Shown here piece by piece: positions 56,410-64,000 of a stretch of DNA of 64,000 nt. The translations under genes and the position numbers were made by a program. The notes beneath the pieces were generated by a model, which was given only the letters and a program-made list of their open reading frames with translations, did not search any database and was not told the DNA's origin. This DNA is from Rhodobacter sp. CZR27. Lineage in GTDB: Bacteria > Pseudomonadota > Alphaproteobacteria > Rhodobacterales > Rhodobacteraceae. The stretch spans positions 186,001-250,000 of the forward strand of contig NZ_CP023548.1 of NCBI RefSeq assembly GCF_002407205.1, in the 5' to 3' direction. Numbering within the stretch: position 1 is the first letter of the stretch; each line of letters opens with the position of its first letter.

Positions 56410-57015
56410 ATGGATAAATTTACCAAGCTGACAGGTGTCGCGGCGCCCATGCCGCTCGTGAACATCGACACCGACATGATCATCCCGAAACAGTTCCTGA
56501 AGACGATCCAGCGCTCGGGTCTCGGCAAGAACCTGTTCGACGAGATGCGCTACAATCAGGACGGCACCGAGATCCCCGACTTCGTGCTGAACCAGCCGGC
56601 CTACCGCGACGCCCAGATCATCGTGGCGGGCGACAACTTCGGCTGCGGCTCGTCGCGCGAACACGCGCCCTGGGCGCTGCTGGACTTCGGCATCCGCTGC
56701 GTGATCTCGACGAGTTTCGCCGACATCTTCTACAACAACTGCTTCAAGAACGGCATCCTGCCCATCGTGATGCCGCCCGAGGTGGTTGCCATGCTGATGG
56801 AGGACGCGCGCAAGGGCGCTAACGCCCGGATGACCGTGGACCTCGAGACGCAGACCGTGACGACCTCGGATGGCCAGTCCTTCCCGTTCGAACTTGATTC
56901 GTTCCGCAGGCACTGCCTGATGAACGGCCTCGACGACATCGGGCTCACGCTGGAAAAAGTGGCAGCCATCGACGGCTTCGAGAAGAAGGCCGCAACCTTG
57001 AGGCCGTGGGTCTGA
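56410..57015 (+). CDS. leuD: 3-Isopropylmalate dehydratase small subunit
   Basis: Swivelling-domain subunit of isopropylmalate isomerase, 201 residues. [40 protein letters not shown], and [20 protein letters not shown] are the family motifs. AGGGAA precedes the ATG. Followed by a hairpin terminator, so leuB downstream is probably transcribed separately. Confidence 0.96.
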   Translation: MDKFTKLTGVAAPMPLVNIDTDMIIPKQFLKTIQRSGLGKNLFDEMRYNQDGTEIPDFVLNQPAYRDAQIIVAGDNFGCGSSREHAPWALLDFGIRCVISTSFADIFYNNCFKNGILPIVMPPEVVAMLMEDARKGANARMTVDLETQTVTTSDGQSFPFELDSFRRHCLMNGLDDIGLTLEKVAAIDGFEKKAATLRPWV

Positions 57016-57035
57016 GCTTAAGTCTACCTCAAGAT

Positions 57036-57066
57036 GAGAGGCCGCCTCCGGGCGGCCTTACTCTTT
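57036..57066 (+). terminator. Intrinsic terminator after leuCD
   Basis: AGGCCGCC (57039-57046), loop TCCG, GGCGGCCT (57051-57058), extended by GAG/CTC and followed by a T-rich CTCTTTCC. Confidence 0.75.
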
Positions 57067-57251
57067 CCACCTTTTGATGCAATATGGAGACACAATCTCC
57101 TCGAATACGTCACAAAGCTTAGCTTTCCTTTCCCCGCGATTGCGGCAAAAGGCGAAAGTAGGCACGTTTTGGGCAGTGACGCGGCAACCCGCCGGCAAGT
57201 GCGGGGATCTTCGGGACCTGTCGGGGCCAACGCTCCGTTCGATCCGATTTG

Positions 57252-58103
57252 ATGGGTGGGAAGGCAGTGATTTCAAGGCTTGCGGGCGCGATCGTGCGCG
57301 CCGTCCTCGTCGTCGTTCTTCTGGCGACGCCCTCGATCCTGTTGCCGGGCGTCGGCTCGGACGGAAAGCAGATGGTGGCCCTGGTGGCGCTTTTCGGCGG
57401 CATCCTGACACTGGTGGAATACAACGCGACATATCCGGGCCTGATCGAGTTCCGCGACGCCCCGCCCTTCAACCGCATCCGCTTCCTGCTGCTGTTCGCG
57501 ATGGTACTGGCGCTGACACTGATCGCGCGAGGCGAAACCCAGCCGACGTCGCTGACGATGCTGGTCTCGGAGATCGGCGCCCTTGTCGGCAGTTCGATGG
57601 ACTTTCCCTACAGTCCGGTGCGCCTCGCGACCCTCATGCTGTCCGACCGCGCCGGGCCCGAGATCGTGGAGGCGGTCCGCAACGCCGCCGCGACGACCTA
57701 TCTCATCGCGCTGGCGACGATCGCGCTCTTTGTCGTGGTGATCCGCCTGAACCGCTGGCCCTCGCGCAACGCGGCCTTCAACGTCTGGGTGAACCTGCCG
57801 ACCTTCGAGGCCACGGCCGGCGGAGACGTGGTCCAGCGCCTGCTGCGTGATGCGCGCCTTAACGTGGCGTTAGGGTTTCTTCTGCCATTCCTGATCCCGA
57901 CGGTGGTGAAGATCGGCAGCAGCGGCCTGGAGCCGCTGACGCTGGCCTCGCCGCAAACCCTGGTCTGGACGATGGCGGCATGGGCCTTCCTTCCTGCAAG
58001 CCTTTTCATGCGTGGCGTGGGCATGGCGCGCATCGCCGAGATGATCCGCGAGAAGCGGCGCATGGGCGAGTCCATCGGCACCTCCGGCTTCGTGCCTGTC
58101 TGA
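57252..58103 (+). CDS. Multi-pass membrane protein of unknown function
   Basis: 283 residues with hydrophobic segments near 14-35, 40-58, 78-96, 145-167, 205-225 and 236-256. Hydrophilic loops include a SRNAAFNVWVNLPTFEA segment and a C-terminal EKRRMGESIG tail. I do not recognise a family. ATG 57252 was chosen; TTG 57249 is directly before it. The last 124 bp overlap the next open frame. It sits between leuD and leuB without any obvious link to leucine synthesis. Confidence 0.7.
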   Translation: MGGKAVISRLAGAIVRAVLVVVLLATPSILLPGVGSDGKQMVALVALFGGILTLVEYNATYPGLIEFRDAPPFNRIRFLLLFAMVLALTLIARGETQPTSLTMLVSEIGALVGSSMDFPYSPVRLATLMLSDRAGPEIVEAVRNAAATTYLIALATIALFVVVIRLNRWPSRNAAFNVWVNLPTFEATAGGDVVQRLLRDARLNVALGFLLPFLIPTVVKIGSSGLEPLTLASPQTLVWTMAAWAFLPASLFMRGVGMARIAEMIREKRRMGESIGTSGFVPV

Positions 58104-59095
58104 TCCTGTTCCTGCTGCTGCCGCTGGCCGCGGCGGCAGAAAGCCTGCGCGTCGCCACCTGGGATGCCGGGCTGAGCCGCAAGGGCCCGGGACTTCTGCT
58201 GCGCGACATTCTGAAGGGCGAGGATCCGCAAATCGCGGCCGCGAGGAAGATGCTCGAGGCGCTCGATGCGGATGTGCTGCTGCTGACCGGCATCGACTAT
58301 GACGCGGGCCTGCTCGCCGCGCGGGCCTTCGCCGGCGACCTTTACCCGCATCTCCTCGCGCTGCGACCGAATACCGGCCGGGCGTCCGGCGTCGATCTCG
58401 ATGGCAACGGGCGCCGAGGCGACGCCTCCGACGCGCAGGGCTGGGGGCGTTTCACGGGCCAGGCCGGCATGGCCGTGCTGTCGCGCCTGCCGCTGGGCGA
58501 GGCACGCGATTTCTCCGGCTTCCTGTGGCGGGACCTGCCGGGGGCCGATCCTCCGCCCTTGCCCGAAGACGTGCTGTCCGTCCAGCGCCTGTCCACCACC
58601 GGCCATTGGGAGGTGCCGGTTCAGCTGCCGGACGGACGGTTCCTGCGCCTGCTGGCGTGGTCGGCGACGCCGCCGGTGTTCGACGGCCCCGAGGATCGCA
58701 ACGGCCGTCGCGGCGGGGACGAGGCCGCCTTCTGGCTGCGCCTGATCGAGGGGCGCCTGCCCATCCCGCCGCCAGAGGCGCCTTTCGTGCTGCTCGGCAA
58801 GGCGAACATCGACCCCGAGGCGGGCGATGGTCTTCATGCCGCGATGCGCGCGGTCCTGGACCATCCGGCGCTGCTGGATCCGGCGCCGAAGGGGGCGGAC
58901 GGCAGCCTTGCCACGGCTGACTTCAGCGCCAACGAGGGGCCGGGCCGGCTGCGGGTCGATTACGTCCTGCCCTCGCAAGGCGTGCCCGTGACGGCCGCCG
59001 GTGTGCTCTGGCCGGCGCCCGAGGAGCCTTTGGCAGGGGAGGCCGCGCAGGCCTCGCGCCACCGCCCGGTCTGGGTCGATCTCGCGCTGCCCTGA
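57980..59095 (+). CDS. Endonuclease/exonuclease/phosphatase-fold protein, probably exported; start uncertain
   Basis: Open frame of 371 codons. From about residue 40 it has a secretion-type hydrophobic run (ACLILFLLLPLAAAAES), then a metallo-phosphatase-like chain: LRVATWDAGLS, ADVLLLTGIDYDAG, TGQAGMAVLSRLPLG, LLAWSATPPVFDGPEDRNG, LGKANIDPEAGDG and RLRVDYVLPS, the EEP order. Two acidic Asp/Gly/Asn segments (DLDGNGRRGD, DRNGRRGGDE) might bind calcium. The only in-frame ATG (57980) lies 124 bp inside the previous gene; the natural start may be the CTG at 58100 overlapping that stop (CTGA), which would begin right at the signal peptide. No ribosome binding site for either. Confidence 0.75.
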   Translation: MGLPSCKPFHAWRGHGAHRRDDPREAAHGRVHRHLRLRACLILFLLLPLAAAAESLRVATWDAGLSRKGPGLLLRDILKGEDPQIAAARKMLEALDADVLLLTGIDYDAGLLAARAFAGDLYPHLLALRPNTGRASGVDLDGNGRRGDASDAQGWGRFTGQAGMAVLSRLPLGEARDFSGFLWRDLPGADPPPLPEDVLSVQRLSTTGHWEVPVQLPDGRFLRLLAWSATPPVFDGPEDRNGRRGGDEAAFWLRLIEGRLPIPPPEAPFVLLGKANIDPEAGDGLHAAMRAVLDHPALLDPAPKGADGSLATADFSANEGPGRLRVDYVLPSQGVPVTAAGVLWPAPEEPLAGEAAQASRHRPVWVDLALP

Positions 59096-59159
59096 TGCTT
59101 GACCGGGCTGGGGCGAGGGGCTAGGCGAAGCCAAACCCCAATGACCGCAGGAGCGCATC

Positions 59160-60269
59160 TTGGCCAATCCCTCCCTCCTCATCCTTGCCGGCGACGGCAT
59201 CGGCCCCGAAGTGATGGCCGAGGTGAAACGCATCATCGGCTGGTTCGGCGAGAAGCGCGGCGTGACTTTCGACGTGAGCGAAGATCTCGTCGGCGGCAGC
59301 GCCTATGATGCGCATGGCGTACCGCTGACCGACGAGACGATGGCGAAGGCGCAGGCCGTGGACGCCGTGCTGCTCGGCGCCGTGGGCGGCCCGAAATACG
59401 ACGTGCTCGACTTCTCGGTGAAGCCCGAGCGCGGCCTGCTGCGCCTGCGCAAGGAGATGGACCTGTATGCCAACCTCCGCCCGGCGCAGTGCTTCGACGC
59501 GCTGGCCGACTTCTCCAGCCTGAAGACCGAGATCGTCGCCGGGCTCGACATCATGATCGTGCGCGAACTGACCTCGGGCGTCTATTTCGGCGAGCCGCGC
59601 GGCATCTTCCCGGACGAGGCGGGCGGCCGCGTCGGCATCAACACCCAGCGCTACACCACCGAGGAAGTCCGCCGCGTCGCCCGCTCGGCTTTCGAACTCG
59701 CGCGTCGGCGCAACAACAAGGTCTGCTCGATGGAGAAGGCCAACGTGATGGAATCCGGCATCCTCTGGCGCGAGGAAGTGCAGTGGGTCCACGACAACGA
59801 ATACCCGGACGTGCAACTCTCGCACATGTATGCCGACAACGGCGCCATGCAGCTGGTGCGCTGGCCCAAGCAGTTCGACGTGATCGTGACCGACAACCTG
59901 TTCGGCGACATCCTGTCGGACTGCGCCGCGATGCTGACCGGCTCGCTGGGCATGCTGCCCTCGGCCTCGCTCGGGGCGCCGATGGCGAACGGCCGGCCCA
60001 AGGCCCTGTATGAGCCGGTGCACGGTTCGGCCCCCGACATCGCGGGGCAGGGCAAGGCGAACCCGATCGCCTGCATCCTCAGCTTCGCGATGGCGCTCCG
60101 CTATTCGTTCGACATGGGCACCGAGGCCACCCGCCTCGAGGCCGCGGTCGAGAAGGTCCTGGCCGATGGCGTCCGCACGGCTGACCTGATGGGCCCCGAG
60201 GGCGGCACGCCGGTCTCGACCTCCGGCATGGGCGACGCGATCCTCGCGGCGCTCGACGCCAGCCTGTGA
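59160..60269 (+). CDS. leuB: 3-Isopropylmalate dehydrogenase
   Basis: NAD-dependent oxidative decarboxylase of leucine synthesis, 369 residues. [61 protein letters not shown] and [20 protein letters not shown] are the family signatures. The start is TTG 59160, backed by AGGAG 7 nt upstream; an ATG at 59141 is out of frame. Followed by a terminator. Confidence 0.96.
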   Translation: MANPSLLILAGDGIGPEVMAEVKRIIGWFGEKRGVTFDVSEDLVGGSAYDAHGVPLTDETMAKAQAVDAVLLGAVGGPKYDVLDFSVKPERGLLRLRKEMDLYANLRPAQCFDALADFSSLKTEIVAGLDIMIVRELTSGVYFGEPRGIFPDEAGGRVGINTQRYTTEEVRRVARSAFELARRRNNKVCSMEKANVMESGILWREEVQWVHDNEYPDVQLSHMYADNGAMQLVRWPKQFDVIVTDNLFGDILSDCAAMLTGSLGMLPSASLGAPMANGRPKALYEPVHGSAPDIAGQGKANPIACILSFAMALRYSFDMGTEATRLEAAVEKVLADGVRTADLMGPEGGTPVSTSGMGDAILAALDASL

Positions 60270-60271
60270 GG

Positions 60272-60301
60272 TAAAAAGGGTGCGGGCAACCGCCCCTTTT
60301 T
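60272..60301 (+). terminator. Intrinsic terminator after leuB
   Basis: TAAAAAGGG-T-GCGG, loop GCAA, CCGC-CCCTTTTTT: a stem with one bulged base and a six-T tail directly after the leuB stop. Confidence 0.85.
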
Positions 60302-60375
60302 CGCGCCGCCGCCTTGCACTCCCCCGCGTTCCGGGCGAAGGTTGCGCCAACCTTCCCCTCAGCGAGCGGCCGTCC

Positions 60376-61335
60376 ATGTCCGTGGCATCATCGAACACGC
60401 GCGGCGCGCTTCTCGCGCTGCTGGCCTTCGGGATTTACGCAACCCACGACGTGGTGGTGAAGATCCTCGGCGCCGATTATTCGGCCGTGCAGATCATCTT
60501 CTTCGCGACGCTGCTCGGCTTTCCGCTTGCCACGCTGATGCTGATGCGCGACCGGGCCGACGGCAACCTTCGGCCGCGCCATCCCTGGTGGACGCTGATC
60601 CGCACCGCCTGCATCGTGACCACGGCGCTCTGCGCCTTCTACGCCTTCTCGGTGCTGCCGCTCGCGCAGACCTATGCGATCCTCTTCACCATGCCGCTGC
60701 TGGTGACGCTGCTGGCCATCCCGATCCTGGGAGAGACCATCGGGCTCCACCGCGGCCTTGCCGTGGTGACGGGCCTTGCGGGCGTGCTGATCGTGCTGCG
60801 CCCGGGCGCCGAGGCGCTGAGCCTTGGTCATGTTGCCGCACTCGCGGCGGCGGCGACGTCCTCGCTCGCTTCGGTGATCGTGCGCAAGATCGGATCGAAC
60901 GAGCGGTCGGCGGTGCTGATGCTTTACCCGATGGTGGCGAATTTCTTCGTGCTGGGCTGCGCGCTGCCCTTCGTCTACCGGCCGATGCCGGTCGAGGATC
61001 TGGGCCTGATGGGCATCATCGCGGCCTTCGGCTTCATCGCGATGCTGCTGACGATTGCGGCCTACCGGGTGGCCGAGGCGGTCGTGGTGGCGCCCATGCA
61101 GTATTCGCAGATGATCTGGGCGGCCGTCTTCGGCTGGCTGGTGTTCGAGGAATCCGTGGATCTGTGGACCTGGGTCGGGGCGGGGGTCATCATCGCGAGC
61201 GGGCTCTACATCGTCGCGCGCGAATCGCGGCGCAACGTGTCGGAAAACCGGCCGGCCACGCAGACCCGCGGACGCGCCGAGATCGCCCTGATGCCACGCT
61301 TCCTGCGCCGCCGCGACTCGCGCGAAGTGCTCTGA
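60376..61335 (+). CDS. DMT (EamA) family membrane transporter
   Basis: 319 residues, ten hydrophobic helices in two EamA halves (LLALLAFGIYATHDVVVKILGADYSAVQIIFFATL opens the first). ETIGLHRGLAVVTGLAGVLIVLRPG and APMQYSQMIWAAVFGWLVFEESVD are typical. Substrate unknown. A basic C-terminal tail (RRNVSENRPATQTRGRAE) faces the cytoplasm. ATG 60376 was chosen because the first helix follows at once; the frame reaches back to 60280, into the leuB terminator. Confidence 0.88.
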   Translation: MSVASSNTRGALLALLAFGIYATHDVVVKILGADYSAVQIIFFATLLGFPLATLMLMRDRADGNLRPRHPWWTLIRTACIVTTALCAFYAFSVLPLAQTYAILFTMPLLVTLLAIPILGETIGLHRGLAVVTGLAGVLIVLRPGAEALSLGHVAALAAAATSSLASVIVRKIGSNERSAVLMLYPMVANFFVLGCALPFVYRPMPVEDLGLMGIIAAFGFIAMLLTIAAYRVAEAVVVAPMQYSQMIWAAVFGWLVFEESVDLWTWVGAGVIIASGLYIVARESRRNVSENRPATQTRGRAEIALMPRFLRRRDSREVL

Positions 61336-61396
61336 GGAAAAGCGCGCGGACCCCCTTGCAATCATCCGCCCGACGGTTTAACCCCCACGCCACGGT

Positions 61397-61473
61397 CGGA
61401 GCGTAGCGCAGCCTGGTAGCGCACCTGCTTCGGGAGCAGGGGGTCGGAGGTTCGAATCCTCTCGCTCCGACCA
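61397..61473 (+). tRNA. tRNA-Pro (anticodon CGG)
   Basis: 77 nt with encoded CCA. Acceptor stem CGGAGCG pairs CGCTCCG; D arm GCGCAGCCTGGTAGCGC; anticodon stem CCTGC/GCAGG with loop TTCGGGA, anticodon CGG reading CCG; T arm GGAGGTTCGAATCCTCT with the standard TTCGAAT loop; discriminator A. It starts about 60 bp after the DMT gene. Confidence 0.95.
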
Positions 61474-61860
61474 ATTTTCCCGATTGATGAATGGCGGTAC
61501 AAGGCTGCTGCCGGGTCAACGCCGACGCGATGCGGAAGAACCGTGCCAGCGGCAAGAGTCCCGATCAACACAGCCGTCGGACGCAACGGGATCCCTCCTC
61601 GCGTTTTCCTCACTGGAACGCGCGACGCCGCCCTTTGGATCATGCGGCCGCAGGGCGTTCCGGCATGAAGGACTTTGTCCGAAGCAAACCTGCATCAGTC
61701 CCGATCCGGCCCGACTGCACTACCCTTGCAGGGCGGCAAGATATTCCGCCGTCGATCTGTTGATTGAGTGCCGACGGGGCTTCCTGTCCGGAGGTTGTGT
61801 GTTCTTCCCGCCGGGCGGGAGGCCCTGTCAATTCGACCAGTTCCGGAAAGGACAGCCCAA
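61474..61860. other. 387-bp gap without a supported gene
   Basis: Between tRNA-Pro and the 62-residue gene. Several short frames cross here on both strands but none has a good ribosome binding site or recognisable product. No integrase, direct repeat of the tRNA end, or transposon remnant was seen. It must hold the promoter of the small gene downstream. Confidence 0.6.
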
Positions 61861-62049
61861 ATGGAAGCGAAATCCCCCGATCCGAACATTGCCGACAGGA
61901 TGAAGTCGCTCAAGGCCGCCTGGGACAAGGCCCCCGCCGGCCCGAAGAAGGATGCGACTCTGCGCCACTACTCCGAGAAGGCCCGGGCCGCGCGTCAGGA
62001 TGCCGAGTGCATCCGTGAACTCGACGCTGCGACGCAGGCCCTTGCATAG
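61861..62049 (+). CDS. Small conserved hypothetical protein (62 aa)
   Basis: Highly charged 62-residue protein, largely helical: MEAKSPDPNIADRMKSLKAA, then KKDATLRHYSEKARAARQDAE and CIRELDAATQALA. AAAGGA lies about 8 nt before ATG 61861. No membrane segment. The single Cys and the charged helices suggest a soluble helical bundle; the function is unknown. It belongs to a group of short proteins in this end of the window that surround a Crp/Fnr regulator. Confidence 0.7.
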   Translation: MEAKSPDPNIADRMKSLKAAWDKAPAGPKKDATLRHYSEKARAARQDAECIRELDAATQALA

Positions 62050-62092
62050 CCTGGAGGCCGTTCCCTTCCGGCGCGTCGGTTGGGGAGGGAAA

Positions 62093-62824
62093 TCACCGCA
62101 GCAGGGGTCCTTCCTGATCCAGGTAGGCGGTGTCGAATGCGGCCACGTCCTTGAGACTGTCGAGATTGTCGAAGGTCACGCGGCCCTTCTGGAAGGTGAC
62201 CAATCCCTCTTCGCGCAGATGGCGCAGGACTCGGTTCACGTGCACCGCACTCAGCCCGAGGGCGTCCGCCAGATGATTCTGCGTCAGCGGACAGGGGTAT
62301 CCCGACCTGGTGCCGATCCCCACGAGATTGAGCCGCGATCCAAGCTCCAGCAGGAAATGCGCCATGCGTTCCTCGGCCGTGCGGCGGCCGATGTTGACGA
62401 GATGCTCCACGACCATCGCCTCGTCCCGCGAGGCGGCCCAGAGAACGGCGGCGGCCAGGCGCGGCGCCTGTGCGAAGGCCTCCAGGATGTCCGAGGTCAG
62501 GACCTCGAACGCCTCGATCGGGGTGACGGCCTCGACGCTGTGGTCCGAGGTGCGGAACAGGATGCTTCGCAGGCCGAGGAAATCGCCCGGAACCTGAAAG
62601 TCGACGATCTGGCGCTCGCCGCCGGGCAAGAGCTTGTAGGAACAGGCCCAGCCGTCGGCCAGCACGAAGGCCGAGGCGTTCTTCTGGCCTTCATGGATCA
62701 TTTCGTGCCCTGTCTGAAAGCTCCGGCGGCGGCGGTCGAACCGGGCCAGCGTTGCCAGATCGACGTCCGACAGGGCGACATAGGCCGAAAGCTTCTGCGT
62801 CAGCGCGCTCTGCCGGTTCAACAT
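62093..62824 (-). CDS. Crp/Fnr family transcriptional regulator
   Basis: 243 residues. N-terminal cyclic-nucleotide-like beta barrel (MIHEGQKNASAFVLADGWACSYKLLPGGERQIVDFQVPGDFLGL), dimerisation helix, and C-terminal helix-turn-helix (PLTQNHLADALGLSAVHVNRVLRHLREEGLVTFQKGRV). The N-terminal cysteine cluster of FNR is absent, so it is not an oxygen-labile iron-sulfur FNR; ligand unknown. ATG 62824 is preceded by GGAGAG. It is divergent from the 77-residue gene by 170 bp. Confidence 0.9.
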   Translation of the reverse strand: MLNRQSALTQKLSAYVALSDVDLATLARFDRRRRSFQTGHEMIHEGQKNASAFVLADGWACSYKLLPGGERQIVDFQVPGDFLGLRSILFRTSDHSVEAVTPIEAFEVLTSDILEAFAQAPRLAAAVLWAASRDEAMVVEHLVNIGRRTAEERMAHFLLELGSRLNLVGIGTRSGYPCPLTQNHLADALGLSAVHVNRVLRHLREEGLVTFQKGRVTFDNLDSLKDVAAFDTAYLDQEGPLLR

Positions 62825-62994
62825 GGTCTCTCCAGGAGGCTGGCCACAAGGATCGTCGCAGCCACAATGACCCGAAAGGAAATGTCTCATGCTGCTCCAG
62901 ATCAGCACGGGGGCGCACATTGCGCCTATGATCTTGGTCATTCGGCCGATCCCAGGCGGAACCCTGATCCAGAACCTTGAAGGCGAGCCCGACC

Positions 62995-63228
62995 ATGACC
63001 GTTCCCAACGACATTGCTGGAACCGCCGCACTGGCCATTCTCGAATCGCTCCTGCTGGCGCTGAACGACCATAAGGTCCTGCCGGAGAACGAGATCGTCG
63101 GCATCCTGAAGGATGCCGCCGCAGCGCACGAGAATGCACCGCCCAGTGTGCACGACGCGCTGAACGCCGCCGTGGCCGAGCTGATCAACAGCATCCTGGC
63201 CGGCGGCAACTCGGTGCGGCGTCGCTGA
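62995..63228 (+). CDS. Small conserved hypothetical protein (77 aa)
   Basis: ATG 62995 preceded by GAAGG at about 12 nt. AALAILESLLLALNDHKVLPENEIVGILKDAAAAHENA is an amphipathic helical stretch; the end is NSILAGGNSVRRR. No membrane helix and no family I can name. Divergent from the Crp/Fnr gene, so co-regulation by it is possible, and ended by a strong terminator. Confidence 0.75.
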   Translation: MTVPNDIAGTAALAILESLLLALNDHKVLPENEIVGILKDAAAAHENAPPSVHDALNAAVAELINSILAGGNSVRRR

Positions 63229-63252
63229 AACTTTCGGCCGCAAAGGCCGCTA

Positions 63253-63291
63253 GGCCGAAGGCGGACCGGCCTTGCCGATCCGCCTTCGGCC
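63253..63291. terminator. Strong bidirectional terminator
   Basis: GGCCGAAGGCGGA (63253-63265) pairs perfectly with TCCGCCTTCGGCC (63279-63291); an inner CGGC/GCCG stem (63267-63270/63274-63277) caps it. It separates the 77-residue gene from the convergent DUF3309 gene. Confidence 0.8.
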
Positions 63292-63312
63292 CGGAACTTC
63301 CGGATCTGCCTG

Positions 63313-63468
63313 TCAAAGGCGGCCGGTCAGAGCCAGCACGATCAGGATCACGAGGATGATCCCCAGTGCACCGCTGGGGCCATACCCCCATGACCGGCTG
63401 TGCCCCCAGGTGGGCAGGACACCCACGAGCATCAGGATGAGAATGACGATGAGAATGGTGCCGAGCAT
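63313..63468 (-). CDS. DUF3309 family small membrane protein
   Basis: 51 residues: MLGTILIVILILMLVGVLP, then TWGHSRSWGYGPSGALG and IILVILIVLALTGRL. This two-helix pattern with the SRSWGYGPSG turn is characteristic of DUF3309, found across proteobacteria, function unknown. The start was set at ATG 63468 with AAGGA 8 nt upstream; an in-frame ATG at 63483 lacks a ribosome binding site. Confidence 0.85.
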   Translation of the reverse strand: MLGTILIVILILMLVGVLPTWGHSRSWGYGPSGALGIILVILIVLALTGRL

Positions 63469-63737
63469 GGCGATGTCCTTCATGTGATGTCGACTGGAAC
63501 CGGCCCCGCCACACGAGGAAAACGCGGCGGGGCCGCCCGGCAAGGGCGTCAGCTGCCTGCGGGGACGAGCGCTGGCCTTGCCGATGGAATTGCAGGGTCG
63601 GTCGCTGGCGTTCTTCCGTCGGCCCCGGGAGCAGGAGGGCATCAGGCATCTTCGCCCGGTGCGCATCGGTTGCCGCAGGTCGTTGTCCGACCCGTGACGC
63701 GACGGAGCCTTGCCAAGGCGGTTCAAACCCCTGGCGT

Positions 63738-63911
63738 TCAGCCTTTGCGCAGGTCGTCGCTGGCCTCGCCGACGGCCTTCTGAACCGCGCCTTCGGCCTG
63801 TTCGACCTTGCCCTCGACTTCCAGCGACTCATTGCCCGTCAGCTTGCCGATCTGCTCCTTCACGGTGCCTGCGACCTGCTTGGCGGTCCCCTTGATTCGG
63901 TTCTTGTCCAT
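63738..63911 (-). CDS. CsbD family stress protein
   Basis: 57-residue hydrophilic protein: MDKNRIKGTAKQVAGTVKE, then QIGKLTGNESLEVEGKVEQ and AEGAVQKAVGEASDDLRKG. The repeat-like G-x-x-x-x-x-G-x-V-K-E pattern is that of CsbD, abundant general-stress proteins of unknown mechanism. AAGGAG lies 9 nt before ATG 63911. It is too short for a 60-codon cutoff. The 254 bp between it and DUF3309 hold no gene I can support. Confidence 0.88.
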   Translation of the reverse strand: MDKNRIKGTAKQVAGTVKEQIGKLTGNESLEVEGKVEQAEGAVQKAVGEASDDLRKG

Positions 63912-64000
63912 AATCGGAACTCCTTATCACTGGAACATCGCGCCGCGCGCAGACCGCAGATCCGGGCGGCCCGTCGACGCGATGACTGATCCTCGCCGCG

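Noticed and set aside
57847..57861. TTAA-N7-TTAG resembling a CtrA box
   Set aside because: Last base differs from the consensus and it lies within the coding part of the membrane protein gene.
61397..61860. tRNA-Pro followed by a gene-poor gap as a genomic island border
   Set aside because: No integrase, no repeated tRNA 3' end, and neighbouring genes look like core genome in composition.
62093..62824. FNR-type oxygen sensor
   Set aside because: The N-terminal cysteine cluster needed for the iron-sulfur centre is missing, so only a general Crp/Fnr call is made.
62889..63074. 61-codon plus-strand frame with a fair ribosome binding site upstream of the 77-residue gene
   Set aside because: It runs out of frame into the better-supported gene at 62995, and its second half is just the shifted reading of that gene.

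Overview
The window looks like a chromosomal segment from a Rhodobacteraceae alphaproteobacterium close to Rhodobacter/Cereibacter. That placement is an inference from the very high G+C, the gene-dense layout with many 4-bp ATGA overlaps, and the gene set: DctPQM with DctSR, a SitABCD-type metal importer, glnK-amtB, a TTAA-N7-TTAA (CtrA-type) site, DUF2125 and DUF3309 proteins, and a leuC-leuD-x-y-leuB block. I see no rRNA, prophage, transposase, integrase or CRISPR array.

Layout. 1-7.9 kb: the 5' part of an exbB gene, a short-chain dehydrogenase, pcm, a pmbA-cysQ pair, a DUF2125 exported protein, and a dehydrogenase-crotonase pair. 8-13.8 kb: a TRAP dicarboxylate-type transporter (dctM, dctQ, dctP, minus strand) facing its two-component system dctS-dctR. 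13.8-17.3 kb: a four-gene Mn/Fe ABC importer with a palindromic candidate operator. 17.4-23.9 kb: housekeeping and detoxification genes (HAD phosphatase, rsmD, ferredoxin reductase, peroxiredoxin, phhB, GST, acyltransferase, GDPD, RidA). 24-28.7 kb: a type I secretion ABC/HlyD pair divergent from mlaA-mlaC. 29-33.3 kb: a class A penicillin-binding protein, then glnK-amtB. 33.3-39.1 kb: aspartate aminotransferase, sulfurtransferase, smpB, dapA and a soluble lytic transglycosylase.

39.1-46.1 kb: an array of about 68-bp tandem repeats with internal hairpins, an FAD oxidoreductase divergent from an mnmD-type tRNA methyltransferase (possibly the two halves of MnmC as separate genes), a DMT permease, a GNAT enzyme and smc. 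46.1-48.1 kb: a glycosyltransferase, a CtrA-type box, a degenerate receiver protein and a small cytoplasmic protein. 48.1-52.1 kb: a PatB/MalY-type lyase, then three tandem peptide deformylase genes and fmt; the third deformylase has lost its metal-ligand Cys and catalytic Glu. 52.1-54.7 kb: TetR regulator, rnhA, rlmH, rsfS and a SOUL haem-binding protein. 54.8-60.3 kb: leuC, leuD, an unknown membrane protein, an endonuclease/exonuclease/phosphatase-fold protein and leuB. 60.3-64 kb: a DMT permease, tRNA-Pro(CGG), and a run of small stress-type proteins (62-aa, 77-aa, DUF3309, CsbD) around a Crp/Fnr regulator.

Most of the window is ordinary core genome. The points most worth a second look are the def triplet with a dead third copy, the CtrA-box/degenerate receiver locus, the hairpin repeat array, the split MnmC candidate, the crotonase without catalytic glutamates, and the small-protein cluster at the right end. 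I did not find a clear-cut new multi-gene system. All functional calls are from reading motifs; no database search was run.
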